DNA from: an uncultured Treponema sp. | Lineage (GTDB): Bacteria; Spirochaetota; Spirochaetia; Treponematales; Treponemataceae | NCBI RefSeq assembly: GCF_934725225.1 | Contig: NZ_CAKVAM010000004.1 | Location: 186,001-250,000, forward strand | Direction: 5' to 3' | DNA: 64,000 bases | Shown here: piece by piece, positions 40,824-50,079 of the stretch | Layout: each line of letters starts with the position of its first letter | Numbering within the stretch: the first letter of the stretch is position 1 | Program-made: the position numbers and the translations under genes | The notes under the pieces: generated by a model | Seen by the model: the letters and a program-made list of their open reading frames with translations, nothing else | Databases searched by the model: none | Told to the model about the DNA's origin: nothing

Positions 40824-42155
40824 TCACAAGAACATCGTCATATAAACTGGAATGCTGAGAACATCCTTGTCCTTTCCCAAATCCTTTGTGTACGCAAGAT
40901 ATTTATTCAGAATACGGGACGAATATTTTTCGCAAAAGGCATCAAGCGAAGCGTGGGTCTTATAGCCCGATGATTTTATTTCTATCGGGCAAACCTTGTT
41001 CTTTCGCGCGAGAAGGAAATCAATTTCAAAATTGTGCCTTGACTTCTCATCAAGGAATGTGTAATAAAAAAGAGCGTTTCCGTTTGCCTTTAGAATCTGC
41101 GCGACAACATTTTCATAAAGGTACCCAAGATTCACAGAAAGCTTGCCGCTGAGCAGCTTTTCATAAATAATATTTTCCGTAAAATCCTTATCCATAAAAA
41201 CCATGGTTGTAAAAAGTCCTGTATCGCAGACGAAAAGCTTGAAGTTTTCCAAATCCTTTGTCCGCGTAAGTCCTGCGTTCGGATCGTCTGATTTATAAGA
41301 CACAAGAACGGTCTTGGAACTTTCCATTTCGGAGATAAGCTCAAGGACTGTCGAATTGCGCTGGTTTGCCAGGACCGAAGAAACCTGATACCGTGAGGCA
41401 TTTTTTTCAAGCTGAGACGGAATTGATTTGAAAAGAAGCGCGGCCTTCCCGCTTGAATCAATCTTCATAAAGTCAGATTCATAAAGCCGAAGAATATCGC
41501 GTTTTTCTTCGTCAACAAGCCTCATATTGTTTGTTTCGATGTAAGTGCTCACAGCCTTTGGCATTCCGCCCACAAGCATATAAAGCCTGAAGTCGCGCAT
41601 CATAGTACGATTCAAATCATCGCCAAGCGGCTGATATTTTTCAAAAGATTCCCGCAAAAGCTTTATAGCAACAGTGTCGCCCAAAGCCCATTTGAATTCT
41701 TCATAATCCATCGGGTACATCTGGACTGTGCGTTCCTCGCTTGGAATAAGAATGTCCTTTACATTTTTCCGAATCGAAATCAAGGAGCCGGTCTCCATAT
41801 AATCATAGCGATGATCAGCAACAAGATGCTTTATTGCCTGCCGAGCCTTTGGACAAAACTGAACCTCGTCAAAAATGACAAGGCTTTTCCGCTCGTGAAG
41901 CTCTTTATGATAGATAAGCTGAAGCCGCATGAAAATATAATTCAAATCAGAAATGTCGTCAAAAATCTTGAAAACTTCCTGCGACGCTTTCGTAAAATCA
42001 ATGAGAATATATGATTCGTATTCGTTTTTTGCGAATTCCTCGACAATGGTTGATTTGCCGATACGACGCGCGCCTTCAACAAGCAAAGCCGTTTTGCCGT
42101 CCGAGTTTTTTTTCCATTCCAAAAACTTATCGTAAATTTTGCGCTTAAATGTCAT
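40824..42155 (-). CDS. AAA_14/DUF4143 ATPase
   Basis: The 443-residue protein has Walker A EGARRIGKSTIVEEFA near residue 26, Walker B SLVIFDEVQFCPKARQAI, ETGSLISIRKNVKD, and a DUF4143 C-terminal domain (YLYENVVAQILKANGNALFY, NFEIDFLLARKNKVCPIEIK). It is a paralogue of the ATPase at 23723 but from a different branch. Its promoter has three direct repeats at exactly 33-base steps. Function of the family is unknown. Confidence 0.88.
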   Translation of the reverse strand: MTFKRKIYDKFLEWKKNSDGKTALLVEGARRIGKSTIVEEFAKNEYESYILIDFTKASQEVFKIFDDISDLNYIFMRLQLIYHKELHERKSLVIFDEVQFCPKARQAIKHLVADHRYDYMETGSLISIRKNVKDILIPSEERTVQMYPMDYEEFKWALGDTVAIKLLRESFEKYQPLGDDLNRTMMRDFRLYMLVGGMPKAVSTYIETNNMRLVDEEKRDILRLYESDFMKIDSSGKAALLFKSIPSQLEKNASRYQVSSVLANQRNSTVLELISEMESSKTVLVSYKSDDPNAGLTRTKDLENFKLFVCDTGLFTTMVFMDKDFTENIIYEKLLSGKLSVNLGYLYENVVAQILKANGNALFYYTFLDEKSRHNFEIDFLLARKNKVCPIEIKSSGYKTHASLDAFCEKYSSRILNKYLAYTKDLGKDKDVLSIPVYMTMFL

Positions 42156-42162
42156 AAAACCT

Positions 42163-42244
42163 CAAAATCGTTAATTTCATAGTGTTATATTAACACAAAA
42201 TCGTTGAATTTGTAAGCAAAATTTACCGCAAAATCGTTAAATTT
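42163..42244. promoter_or_regulatory. Three CAAAATCGTT direct repeats before the AAA/DUF4143 gene
   Basis: CAAAATCGTTAATTT at 42163, CAAAATCGTTGAATTT at 42196 and CAAAATCGTTAAATTT at 42229 start exactly 33 bases apart (three helical turns), and GTGTTATATTAACAC (42182-42196) is a perfect palindrome between the first two. They begin eight bases before the start codon. Confidence 0.65.
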
Positions 42245-42401
42245 ACAGTTCAAAAAACCGCAAAATCCATAGAGAAAACTCACAGGAATAAAGTGAGTTT
42301 TTACTGACTACAAGAAAAAACTCTGACTGTATAATCTTGCCAGAATAAAGAGGTTTCGCCTCAAAAAGTCGGCGGACAATAAACGCGGAGGATATTTTAT
42401 T

Positions 42402-42743
42402 ATGAAAAGACTTTTTGTTGCGCTTGCAACATTGGCGCTCGCGGTTACTTTGATGAGCTGTGGCGGTGTAAAACTTGCTGACACGACTTGGAAAGGCTCT
42501 GATAATTATTGGAACTACACGCTTACATTCACAAAGGATGAAGTAACTTTTAATCAGACTGACAAAGACACACAGAATCCTGTAAAACCAACCGAAATGA
42601 CTGAAAAATACACCGTAAAAGGCGACACAGTCTATATTATCAGCAGTTACAATGGAGAAAAAAATCCTTTCTGCACGATAAACGAAAACACCATTACCGT
42701 CACCGCTGATGGTCAGACCATTAAATTTGCAAAACAAGAGTAG
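42402..42743 (+). CDS. Small putative lipoprotein
   Basis: The 113-residue protein has a signal peptide with lipobox VTLMSCGG (Cys20), then a compact beta-rich domain with TTWKGSDNYWNYTLTFTKDE and ITVTADGQTIKF, the pattern of a small lipocalin-like or copper-resistance-like barrel common in Treponema lipoproteins. CGGAGG precedes the start. It is three bases upstream of the FGE-domain gene, forming an operon. Confidence 0.75.
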   Translation: MKRLFVALATLALAVTLMSCGGVKLADTTWKGSDNYWNYTLTFTKDEVTFNQTDKDTQNPVKPTEMTEKYTVKGDTVYIISSYNGEKNPFCTINENTITVTADGQTIKFAKQE

Positions 42744-42746
42744 AAA

Positions 42747-44612
42747 ATGAAGAAAAAAATGAAATTAAGGAAGATTATTATAGCCATATTAACAGCCGCA
42801 ACTTCACTTGCCGCATTTGCGCAGAACGCAGATTATAACGAGCTTCTTTCAAAAGGCAAGGATTATGAAAATAAAAAGCAGTTCGTATATGCGTTGGGAA
42901 CTTATTATGATGCTGTCGCGGCAGAACCGACCGGGGATTCAAAAGAAGCTCAGGATGCTTTTAACGCCTTGTCGGATTCCATAAAGAACGGAAATCCCGG
43001 AATCGGTGAATTTGATGAATTTGAGATTTATGACAACTGGCTTGTTTTCTGCAAAGAATATGAGAAATATTGGACTGAATATAGCCCAAGAGCAATTATT
43101 TACGAACTGGAAAGAGACAGCATTGACCGGGCTACCAAAACTGGGAATTACAAAGTAAGTCTCAAATGGGAATGGTCAGCGAAATATAAAAGAATATCAG
43201 AAGCAGTCCTTGCCGGTCTTGAAAAATCATGGCAGGATGACTGGACTGGCATTCCTAAAAGATGGCCAAAAGAATCTGCATACATGGCGGAATTAAAAGG
43301 CACCAGACCAAAGAATTATACTCCAGGGGCTGATTTTGGAAGGTATTTTACTTCTGTGACAGATACATACTTAAAAAATGGGGCAGCTCTTTTTCAATCT
43401 TATAAGGGAGATTATTTTGATGAAAAAGATTTTGGAAAGTATCCGTATTATTCGATTATTCCTGCCGCATTTGTAGAAGGTGCTTATTCGATTGACAACT
43501 GGGGTAATCAACAAACAAAAAAAGGTTGCCTTATTGACCTGAAAGTAAAAATTTCAGATGAAAACGGAAAAACTCTTTATACAAGCAGCCGCATCTCAAT
43601 GATGGGTGGTGATGAGAGTATATATGGCAGTGTGTATATTTTTAAAAATATAGATCAGGCAACCATGAAATTGATTGACAGCGGAAAGGCAAAACTTGAG
43701 CTTGACAGTGCTTTCCTTGAATACGGAAATCCACCCAAGTCATTGGTTTCATTCGAAGCGCCAGAAGACAGAACATGGCTGAAGACACTTCCGGAACTAA
43801 AGATTGACAATGCAAAATTCGTATGGGGAAAAGACAAAGATGCTTTCGATGCCGTTGCCGACAGTTTTGCGGGGGAAATTCTCAAAAAGACAATGGCAGA
43901 ACTGATGGTTGATGTTGAAGGAGGGACTTTCCAAATGGGAGACAACGAAGATGAAGATGCAAGCCCTGTGCATTCTGTAACAGTTTCAAGTTTTAAGATG
44001 ATGAAACATGAGGTTACTCAGAGTCTGTGGAAGCAAGTTACCAGAGAAAAAGAAGGTAGAGGTACTTACAAAGACGATACTATGCCGATAGTAAGAGTTA
44101 AGCTTAAACAAGTTATTGAATTCTGTAACAGACTTAGCGAGCTGAATGGTCTTGAACCGTGTTACTCAGAACTTGAGGGAGATATGAAAAATGTTAAATG
44201 TAACTTTAAAGCAAATGGCTATCGTCTTCCGACTGAAGCAGAATGGGAATATGCCGCCCGCGGAGGAAAAAACAACAGTCCTTTCAAATATAGCGGAAGT
44301 GACAATTGGCAAGAAGTAGCTGGTGAATCAAGTTATAAGCCTCATGAAGTTATGAAGTATAAACCTAATGCACTTGGAATATATGATATGTCTGGAAATG
44401 TAAGGGAAATGTGTTGGGATTTTGAAGGAAAATACTCCTCTAATGCCGTTTCAGATCCCGTAAACACTAAAACCGACGAGTATGATCCGAGTCGAATTTT
44501 AAGAGATAGAGCTTATGGCGAAAGCGAGCGTCCTTTTACATATCGAACAGCTTATGGTAGTGATTATGGAAATGACAAATATGGTTTCCGTATCGTTCAA
44601 TCCGTAAGATAA
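42747..44612 (+). CDS. Exported SUMF1/FGE-domain protein
   Basis: The 621-residue protein has a signal peptide (AILTAATSLAAFA), about 360 residues of unrecognised sequence, and a C-terminal formylglycine-generating-enzyme-like domain: VEGGTFQMGDNEDEDASPVH near 391, VTQSLWKQV, GYRLPTEAEWEYAARGG near 490, LGIYDMSGNVREMCWDF and YGFRIVQSV at the end. The C-terminal stretch where RGGSW is usual reads RDRAY, so it is unlikely to be a working enzyme and may be a C-type-lectin-like binding protein. Compare the paralogue at 61047. Confidence 0.82.
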   Translation: MKKKMKLRKIIIAILTAATSLAAFAQNADYNELLSKGKDYENKKQFVYALGTYYDAVAAEPTGDSKEAQDAFNALSDSIKNGNPGIGEFDEFEIYDNWLVFCKEYEKYWTEYSPRAIIYELERDSIDRATKTGNYKVSLKWEWSAKYKRISEAVLAGLEKSWQDDWTGIPKRWPKESAYMAELKGTRPKNYTPGADFGRYFTSVTDTYLKNGAALFQSYKGDYFDEKDFGKYPYYSIIPAAFVEGAYSIDNWGNQQTKKGCLIDLKVKISDENGKTLYTSSRISMMGGDESIYGSVYIFKNIDQATMKLIDSGKAKLELDSAFLEYGNPPKSLVSFEAPEDRTWLKTLPELKIDNAKFVWGKDKDAFDAVADSFAGEILKKTMAELMVDVEGGTFQMGDNEDEDASPVHSVTVSSFKMMKHEVTQSLWKQVTREKEGRGTYKDDTMPIVRVKLKQVIEFCNRLSELNGLEPCYSELEGDMKNVKCNFKANGYRLPTEAEWEYAARGGKNNSPFKYSGSDNWQEVAGESSYKPHEVMKYKPNALGIYDMSGNVREMCWDFEGKYSSNAVSDPVNTKTDEYDPSRILRDRAYGESERPFTYRTAYGSDYGNDKYGFRIVQSVR

Positions 44613-44621
44613 ATCAATTAT

Positions 44622-44652
44622 GAGTGCAGGGATTTTCTCTGCACTCTTTTTT
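44622..44652 (+). terminator. Rho-independent terminator
   Basis: GAGTGCAG (44622-44629) pairs with CTGCACTC (44639-44646), followed by six T residues. Confidence 0.9.
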
Positions 44653-44668
44653 ATAGGAGTAAACACTT

Positions 44669-45001
44669 ATGAAAGAGGCGATAATCGGCGGAATCTTTGC
44701 GTTGCTTGGCTCTTTGGTCACATTTTTGGGGACTTATCTTTCAACCTTAAACACAAAAAAAGAAGAACGGACCAGAAGGCGGATAAAGAGCTACCTTGAA
44801 GAATTAAAGGGATTCTACAACCTTGAGCAGCTTTACATGAAAGCCGTCGCACAGTTGCGCGGAAAAATTCCGGAAAATCAGGAAAGTGCAAATCCGCTTG
44901 GAATTCAGAAAGAGTTCCGCAGGGCAAATGAAGAAGAATGTGGTATTATCCTTTCAATGACAGACCACAAGGCAGACAAACTGCTTGCCGATTTGGAATA
45001 A
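44669..45001 (+). CDS. Small membrane-anchored protein
   Basis: The 110-residue protein has one N-terminal membrane helix (IIGGIFALLGSLVTFLGTY) and a basic, coiled-coil-like cytoplasmic part (KKEERTRRRIKSYLEELKGF). TAGGAG lies 12 bases before the ATG. The layout resembles small holin-like or phage-derived membrane proteins, but I do not recognise a family. Confidence 0.6.
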   Translation: MKEAIIGGIFALLGSLVTFLGTYLSTLNTKKEERTRRRIKSYLEELKGFYNLEQLYMKAVAQLRGKIPENQESANPLGIQKEFRRANEEECGIILSMTDHKADKLLADLE

Positions 45002-45040
45002 AAACAAAACCGAAAGTTCGCAAAATAAGCTTGTATTTTC

Positions 45041-45346
45041 TCATGCCTTGTATTCCGGCTCAGGCTCAGCGACACACAAATCCATGTCCGCCATCGCCTC
45101 CCTGAATGAATCATACCTTTTTGCCTTAATTTTTCCGCTGTTTATGTCCAGCGCTTCCTTGCAGGCTGCGAGCGTTTCGTCGTTGTATTCCTCTTCCGCC
45201 CTGATTTTAAAAGGAATCGTCCGCGTGCGGTTCACCGCCTTGATAAAAATATTGATTGCGGTGGAAATGTTCATTCCCATTTTTGCGCAGATTGAATTGA
45301 AAATCTCCTTGTCCTTTTGTTCCACATTTACCGTAATTGCCGCCAT
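45041..45346 (-). CDS. RelB/DinJ family antitoxin (no adjacent toxin)
   Basis: The 101-residue protein starts MAAITVNVEQKDKEIFNSIC at ATG 45346, preceded by GAGGAC. It has the ribbon-helix-helix layout MNISTAINIFIKAVNRTRTI of RelB/DinJ antitoxins. No RelE/YafQ toxin follows: the downstream space to the next gene is only 39 bases, so it is an orphan antitoxin that may act on a toxin elsewhere. Confidence 0.85.
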   Translation of the reverse strand: MAAITVNVEQKDKEIFNSICAKMGMNISTAINIFIKAVNRTRTIPFKIRAEEEYNDETLAACKEALDINSGKIKAKRYDSFREAMADMDLCVAEPEPEYKA

Positions 45347-45503
45347 TTTTGTCCTCGATACACTGTAATTTATTAACAACACAACGTTTTATACATGTAA
45401 TATAAGATGTTATTATTATAAATGCAAGTAAATTTGGCGTAAAAATTGAAATTTCATAGTTTTATCATTTTCGTGCTGGAGAGTCTCTTGGTATGCTTAC
45501 ACT

Positions 45504-45578
45504 TTTGTCATTGTCGGATTTGACCCGATAATCTCATGCACATAGCTGATTCCCTTGTCAAGCAAGGGAATGACGATA
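45504..45578. repeat. Composite palindromic repeat
   Basis: GTCATTGTCGGATTTGACCC, then GATTCCCTTGTCAAGCAAGG on the far side, the same head-to-head pair as at 14879. It lies in the gap 45347-45680, which otherwise holds only the AT-rich relB promoter region. Confidence 0.65.
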
Positions 45579-45680
45579 TGGGAATACTGTTATCATTGTG
45601 GGTGATGCGGTACAAAACTGCGATATGTGATACAATTGTGGCGAGTTGCTCAAATCTTCAAAATCAAAGAAGGCAAAAAA

Positions 45681-46811
45681 ATGTCAGTAGGAAAAATTTT
45701 TCAAAAAACATTCATCTGGTGCAAAAAGGAAATCGTCTTTTGCGTCACGTTTTTATTCGCGCTCATTTCAACGTTTTTTGTAAAGCCGGACGCAAAATAT
45801 ATTTCGTACATCGACTTCGGAACGCTTCTGACGCTTTTCTCGCTCATGGCGGTCGTTTCAGGCTGGAGGCGGACAGGGCTTTTCGCCACGCTTGGAAACA
45901 TCGTCTGCCGCAAAATTCACGGTCAGCGAGGACTTTGCCTTACGCTTGTTATGCTCTGCTTTTTTACAAGCATGGTTATCACAAACGACGTCGCGCTCCT
46001 TACGTTTGTTCCGTTCGCGGTCGTCCTGCTTTCAAAAACGAGCGGTTTTCTTCCATTATATACAGTTGTTCTTCAGACTCTTGCGGCGAACCTCGGAAGC
46101 ATGATTACGCCAATCGGAAATCCGCAGAACATTTTTCTGTTCTCAAAAATGCAGCTCGGCACAGTCCAGTTTATGAAAATCCTTTTTCCGTACACATTGC
46201 TTTCCCTTGCGCTTCTGATTCTTTCAGCTCTGATAATAAAAAACGAAAAAGTCCAGATTGAACAGCAGGAAAACGAAACCAGCAAATCAGGCTGCAAAGG
46301 AAAAAACATTTTATACACGGCGCTTTTTGCCTTGTGCCTTCTTTCGGTCGTGAATGTGATTCCAAAATGGGCGGCGGCAGTTCTTGTCGCGCTTTGCGTT
46401 CTTTTTTCCGACCGGAAGATTTTTTGCAATATAGATTTTATGCTTCTTCTGACATTCACGGCGTTTTTCATTTTCACAGGAAACATCGCACGGCTTGAAA
46501 GCGTGGACAGTTTTCTAAAGCGGATAACAGGAGGAAATGAATTTGCCGTAAGCCTTGCGTTCAGCCAGGTGATAAGCAATGTTCCCGCAACGCTTTTGCT
46601 GCATCCGTTCGCGCAGGACACAAAGGAGCTTCTGCTTGGCGTGGACATCGGCGGACTTGGAACACCGGTTGCATCCCTTGCAAGCCTCATAAGCCTGAAG
46701 CTCTACACGCAGGAAAAAGGCGGAACCGCAAAATTCCTTGCAGTCTTTACACTGATGAACATAATTTTTCTTGCCACCCTGTGTGCAATGAAGGTGTTTT
46801 TGCAGGGCTGA
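45681..46811 (+). CDS. ArsB/SLC13-like anion transporter
   Basis: The 376-residue protein has about ten hydrophobic helices and the paired family motifs VITNDVALLTFVPFAVVLL near residue 96 and NLGSMITPIGNPQNIFLF near 135, repeated more weakly as VISNVPATLLLHPFA in the second half. This is the ion-transporter superfamily pattern of ArsB, CitM and YbiR. Start at ATG 45681. Substrate (arsenite, dicarboxylate, citrate) cannot be told. Confidence 0.85.
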   Translation: MSVGKIFQKTFIWCKKEIVFCVTFLFALISTFFVKPDAKYISYIDFGTLLTLFSLMAVVSGWRRTGLFATLGNIVCRKIHGQRGLCLTLVMLCFFTSMVITNDVALLTFVPFAVVLLSKTSGFLPLYTVVLQTLAANLGSMITPIGNPQNIFLFSKMQLGTVQFMKILFPYTLLSLALLILSALIIKNEKVQIEQQENETSKSGCKGKNILYTALFALCLLSVVNVIPKWAAAVLVALCVLFSDRKIFCNIDFMLLLTFTAFFIFTGNIARLESVDSFLKRITGGNEFAVSLAFSQVISNVPATLLLHPFAQDTKELLLGVDIGGLGTPVASLASLISLKLYTQEKGGTAKFLAVFTLMNIIFLATLCAMKVFLQG

Positions 46812-46892
46812 TTGAAAGAAAAAAAGTGCCAAGCGGGAAAAGAATTTTAGCCTGCGCTTAGAGAATCTATAACGAAAATCTCACATAACTGT

Positions 46893-46921
46893 TTGACGTA
46901 AGCGTTTTTCTGTAGTATATT
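46893..46921 (+). promoter_or_regulatory. Promoter of antisense RNA, module 2
   Basis: TTGACG (46893-46898), 17-base spacer, TATATT (46916-46921). Same boxes and spacing as in copies 1, 3 and 4. Confidence 0.7.
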
Positions 46922-46927
46922 GAAATA

Positions 46928-47016
46928 AAGGAAATGCCCGATTTCCGTCGGTCGTCTCCACTAGTTTGGTACAAAGCCGTCCTAGCTTCGAAAACTTATG
47001 GGCGGCTTTACTTTTT
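46928..47016 (+). ncRNA. Antisense antitoxin RNA, module 2
   Basis: Starts after the 46916 -10 box and ends at the hairpin AAAGCCGTCC (46973-46982) / GGGCGGCTTT (47000-47009) followed by ACTTTTT. It is convergent with, and overlaps the end of, the minus-strand toxin gene. The leader GGAAATGCCCGATTTC resembles the toxin mRNA leader. Confidence 0.65.
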
Positions 47017-47122
47017 AACTCTTCTTATTTTTAAGGTAAGAAAGGGTTGCGATAACTGCACTTGCAACAGCAGCGATGCAATTGACAATTGCCACTACTG
47101 CCAAAACAAGTTCTAAAGTCAT
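47015..47122 (-). CDS. Small hydrophobic toxin-like peptide, module 2 (35 aa)
   Basis: The 35-residue peptide starts MTLELVLAVVAIVNCIAA and ends SAVIATLSYLKNKKS, nearly the same as copy 4 and sharing the LSYLKNKKS tail with copy 1. GGGAGG lies 9 bases upstream and can be sequestered by CTCCCG in the leader (GGGAGACGCC region, 47171-47180). TATAAT for this transcript is at 47212-47217 on the minus strand. Confidence 0.7.
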   Translation of the reverse strand: MTLELVLAVVAIVNCIAAVASAVIATLSYLKNKKS

Positions 47123-47443
47123 ACGCAAGTCCTCCCGGCTTTCAAGATTCCAGCAAGCTGGTTTGAGTTCGGGAGACGCCGCCTTAGAAATCAGGCACTT
47201 CCAATAAAACTATTATAGTACATTTTATTACTACTGTATATATGTAAAGTTTGAAAATACTGTCAGTTTTAGTAATAGCCGTGCGTAATCTACGATGTTT
47301 CTGAAAGAAACTCAATCAGCAATCTTTTTTCTATAAAAATCCTCAAAATTTCCCACTTTTTTCTTCATTTACCGTGATATTTTTCCCTCTGTGCGTTATA
47401 ATAGAAAGAATAACAATTTATTCTATATTTTATGGAGAAAGCG

Positions 47444-48894
47444 ATGAAAATTAACCACAAACCTCTTACCCCCCCCATGTAATTTTTGCACTATTTTTAA
47501 CTTTTTCGCTGCTCACCGGCTGCATGACCGGAGATGACAGCAAACCGGCAGAATACAAGCTCTCGTTCAGTGCAAACGGCGGAACAGGCGAGATGGAGAG
47601 CATAACAAAAGAGGAGAACGAGAAAATAAATCTTCCTGCCGTAAAATTCTCCAGAACAGGCTTTGAGTTCTTGAACTGGAACACTGAGGCAGACGGAAGC
47701 GGCACAACATACGCAGACGGTGCGGAATTCTCATTCACCGCGGATGCAACACTCCATGCGCAGTGGAAAGAAATCAAAACGACACCTTCAAATCCGGAAA
47801 CTCCCGAAAATCCGACCCAACCTGAGCAGCCACAAAATCCCGAAACTCCTTCAACGCCAAAAACAACTTACACCGTAACTTTTGACGCGAACGGCGGAAG
47901 CGGTACAATCGCAAATATTTCCGTGGAAGAAGGAAGCGAAATCACACTTCCGGAAAACACATTCACAAAAAACAGCTACATCTTTGCAGGTTGGGCGACA
48001 TCTGCCGACGGAGACGTTTCATACTCCGACAAGACAAAAATCACCGTAACCGGCAACACTACACTTTACGCAAAATGGACTGCAATCACTTACACAATCA
48101 CCTACGAACCAAACGGCGGAAAAAACGCGGACGGAAATCCTTCAAGCTATACTTCCGAAACCGAGACAATAACGCTCCTTGCTCCGTCAAGAGAATATTT
48201 TGATTTTGGCGGCTGGTACACAGACAGCGAATTCTCGGATTCAAGCAGAAAAACCGAAATCGTAAAAGGCTCGACTGGCGACATTATCTTGTATGCAAAG
48301 TGGACGGTTTCGGCGGAAAATGCAGTCAACGCAATAAACAGACTTCCTGCCGGCGAGCACAAGATTTCGGTTACAGGCGAAATGACAAAAGACAATCTGA
48401 AAGGCGTAATAGAGGCAATCAAAGGCAATTTAAACGGTGCAAAAGTCTATCTTGACCTTGGCGGAATAACAATAGATTTTTATGATTGGATAAAATGTTC
48501 ATTTGCGGACTGTGAGAATCTTACCGGCATAGTGATTCCGTCAATCGAACCGCCGGATACCGAATATCAATATGAATTGCTTGTAGCAGATGTGTTCAAA
48601 GATTGCAAGAACCTTAAAACCGTCATCATTTTAAACAGTTCAGATTATAAGATAGGATACACTGCATTTAAAGACTGCTCATCTCTTGAATACGTAGAGA
48701 TTCCTGCAAGTATCATTTCTATAAAAAGCGACGCGTTTGACGGCTGCACGGCTCTTGAGACAATCACATATAAAGGTACAGTCGAGCAATGGAAGCAGGT
48801 CAAAACTGATTATAAGGATTCAAAATACAAACTCATGTCCTTGAATGTCCAGTGCGAAAACGGCACGTCAAGCGGTTCTGATTTAACTCTATAA
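47444..48894 (+). pseudogene. BspA-like lipoprotein, out of frame at a C8 tract (probably phase-variable)
   Basis: From ATG 47444 (after GGAGAAAGCG) the frame reads MKINHKPLTPPM then stops, because the run at 47469-47476 has eight C residues. With nine (or six) C it would continue as PPHVIFALFLTFSLLTGC, a signal peptide and lipobox, into a 457-residue body. That body has three Listeria-Bacteroides repeats (for example FDANGGSGTIANISVEEGSE), a Pro/Glu linker and BspA-type leucine-rich repeats (CKNLKTVIILNSS, CSSLEYVEIPASI). An adhesin-type surface protein, currently switched off. Confidence 0.85.
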
Positions 48895-48956
48895 ATATAT
48901 AGAAGAATAAGAAAAAATTGCAGCTCATTTGGACGTAGACTCAATAATCCGTATGC

Positions 48957-49062
48957 GGAGATTCCCTTGTCAAGCAAGGGAATGACGAAATGCCGTGTCA
49001 TTGTCAGACTTGATGCGCGATGTTTGCGAAGCGAACTCGGTCAGCAATCTCAAAAACACACA
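48957..49062. repeat. Composite palindromic repeat with GTTTGCGAAGCGAAC insert
   Basis: AGATTCCCTTGTCAAGCAAG, then GTCATTGTCAGACTTGATGC, then a GTTTGCGAAGCGAAC hairpin and CAGCAATCTC. Inserted-hairpin variants also occur near 51355 and 62885. Confidence 0.6.
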
Positions 49063-49131
49063 AATTTCCTTATTACTCAATTCAATTTTCCTCTAATAAA
49101 TCCATTCAAAGGTTCCTCATCTTTTTTTTTG

Positions 49132-49194
49132 TTGTAACTATTGACATTACAACAAATCTGGATTATATTCTTCTTGTAACTAAAAAAGTTACAA
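49132..49194 (+). promoter_or_regulatory. Promoter flanked by two TTGTAA-TTACAA palindromes
   Basis: TTGACA (49141-49146), 17-base spacer, TATATT (49164-49169). TTGTAA...TTACAA spans the -35 box (49132-49152), and a perfect TTGTAACT/AGTTACAA palindrome lies just after the -10 box (49174-49194). A T10 run precedes the first. Tight repression is likely. Confidence 0.65.
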
Positions 49195-49225
49195 CGTGCA
49201 CGCAAAAAATTATTCGAGGTGAATT

Positions 49226-50017
49226 ATGAACACAACAAAAAATCTTTCAGCAGGAACTGTAACGGTTTATGACTTTGGAAAAATCAGGCTTCACGCTTAC
49301 GACACAAAAGACGCTCTTTGCGACGCGGCTTTTATTGTCGAGGGCGAAAACGCGCTTGTGGGGATCGAGCTTCCGGCGTTCACGGAAAATCTTGACGCCT
49401 GGAAGGAATACGTTGCTTCGCTTAAAAAGCCCATGAACGACATTATCATCAGCGACCATCCGGCCGGCGCGGACTACATCAAAGGAATGAACGTTTGGGG
49501 AACTGAGAACGCGAAAAAATCCGTGAGCGGCGGAACTGCATTCGGAATCACGCAGGGACTTTTGAAGGCGTTCGGACCTGCTTTCCGCGGAAACTTTATG
49601 GCTTCAATCAAAAACATTCTGCACGAGGGAAAAAACACAATCGCCGGAATCGACTTTGTGATTTACGACCGAGGCTCTTCTTTCGACGTTGAAATTCCGG
49701 ACGCAAATGCGATTTACACCCACATGCTCGGAAAGTACGTCCATTCGATTATCGGTTCGGACGCGCACGCCGCCGCAATGATTGAAATTCTTGAGTCGTA
49801 CCAGAAAGCCGGCTACAAGTACATTCTTTCAAGCCACGCGAACGTCGAGGAGCAGGACGCGGTAACGGAAAAAATCGCCTACGTGAAAAAGCTCCGCGAG
49901 CTTGCCGCACAGTGCAAAAACCGCGAAGAATTTATTTCCGCCGCAGAAAAAGCGTTCCCGAACTACGCTGGAAAAAACTACCTTGAGATGACGGCAGGGA
50001 ATTTGTTTGGGGAGTAA
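49226..50017 (+). CDS. Metallo-beta-lactamase-fold-like protein
   Basis: The 263-residue protein has the strand order of the metallo-beta-lactamase fold (AAFIVEGENALVGIELPAF), but in place of HxHxDH it has IISDHPAGADYI near residue 75, and later GKYVHSIIGSDAHAAAM near 170 and YILSSHANVEEQDAV near 195. It is probably a divergent, possibly non-hydrolytic member. GAGGTG precedes the ATG. The heavily palindromic promoter suggests an inducible single gene; inducer unknown. Confidence 0.65.
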   Translation: MNTTKNLSAGTVTVYDFGKIRLHAYDTKDALCDAAFIVEGENALVGIELPAFTENLDAWKEYVASLKKPMNDIIISDHPAGADYIKGMNVWGTENAKKSVSGGTAFGITQGLLKAFGPAFRGNFMASIKNILHEGKNTIAGIDFVIYDRGSSFDVEIPDANAIYTHMLGKYVHSIIGSDAHAAAMIEILESYQKAGYKYILSSHANVEEQDAVTEKIAYVKKLRELAAQCKNREEFISAAEKAFPNYAGKNYLEMTAGNLFGE

Positions 50018-50044
50018 GCAATGTATTAAGAAATACAGTGTTGT

Positions 50045-50073
50045 TTGACGAAAGCATTTTTCTGTAGCATATT
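50045..50073 (+). promoter_or_regulatory. Promoter of solitary antisense RNA, copy 3
   Basis: TTGACG (50045-50050), 17-base spacer, CATATT (50068-50073). Confidence 0.65.
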
Positions 50074-50079
50074 GGAATA

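Noticed and set aside
46934..47116. 60-residue open frame through antisense RNA 2
   Set aside because: It begins in the RNA leader but reads through the terminator hairpin and the reverse of the toxin gene; the corresponding frames in copies 1 and 4 are not conserved as protein.
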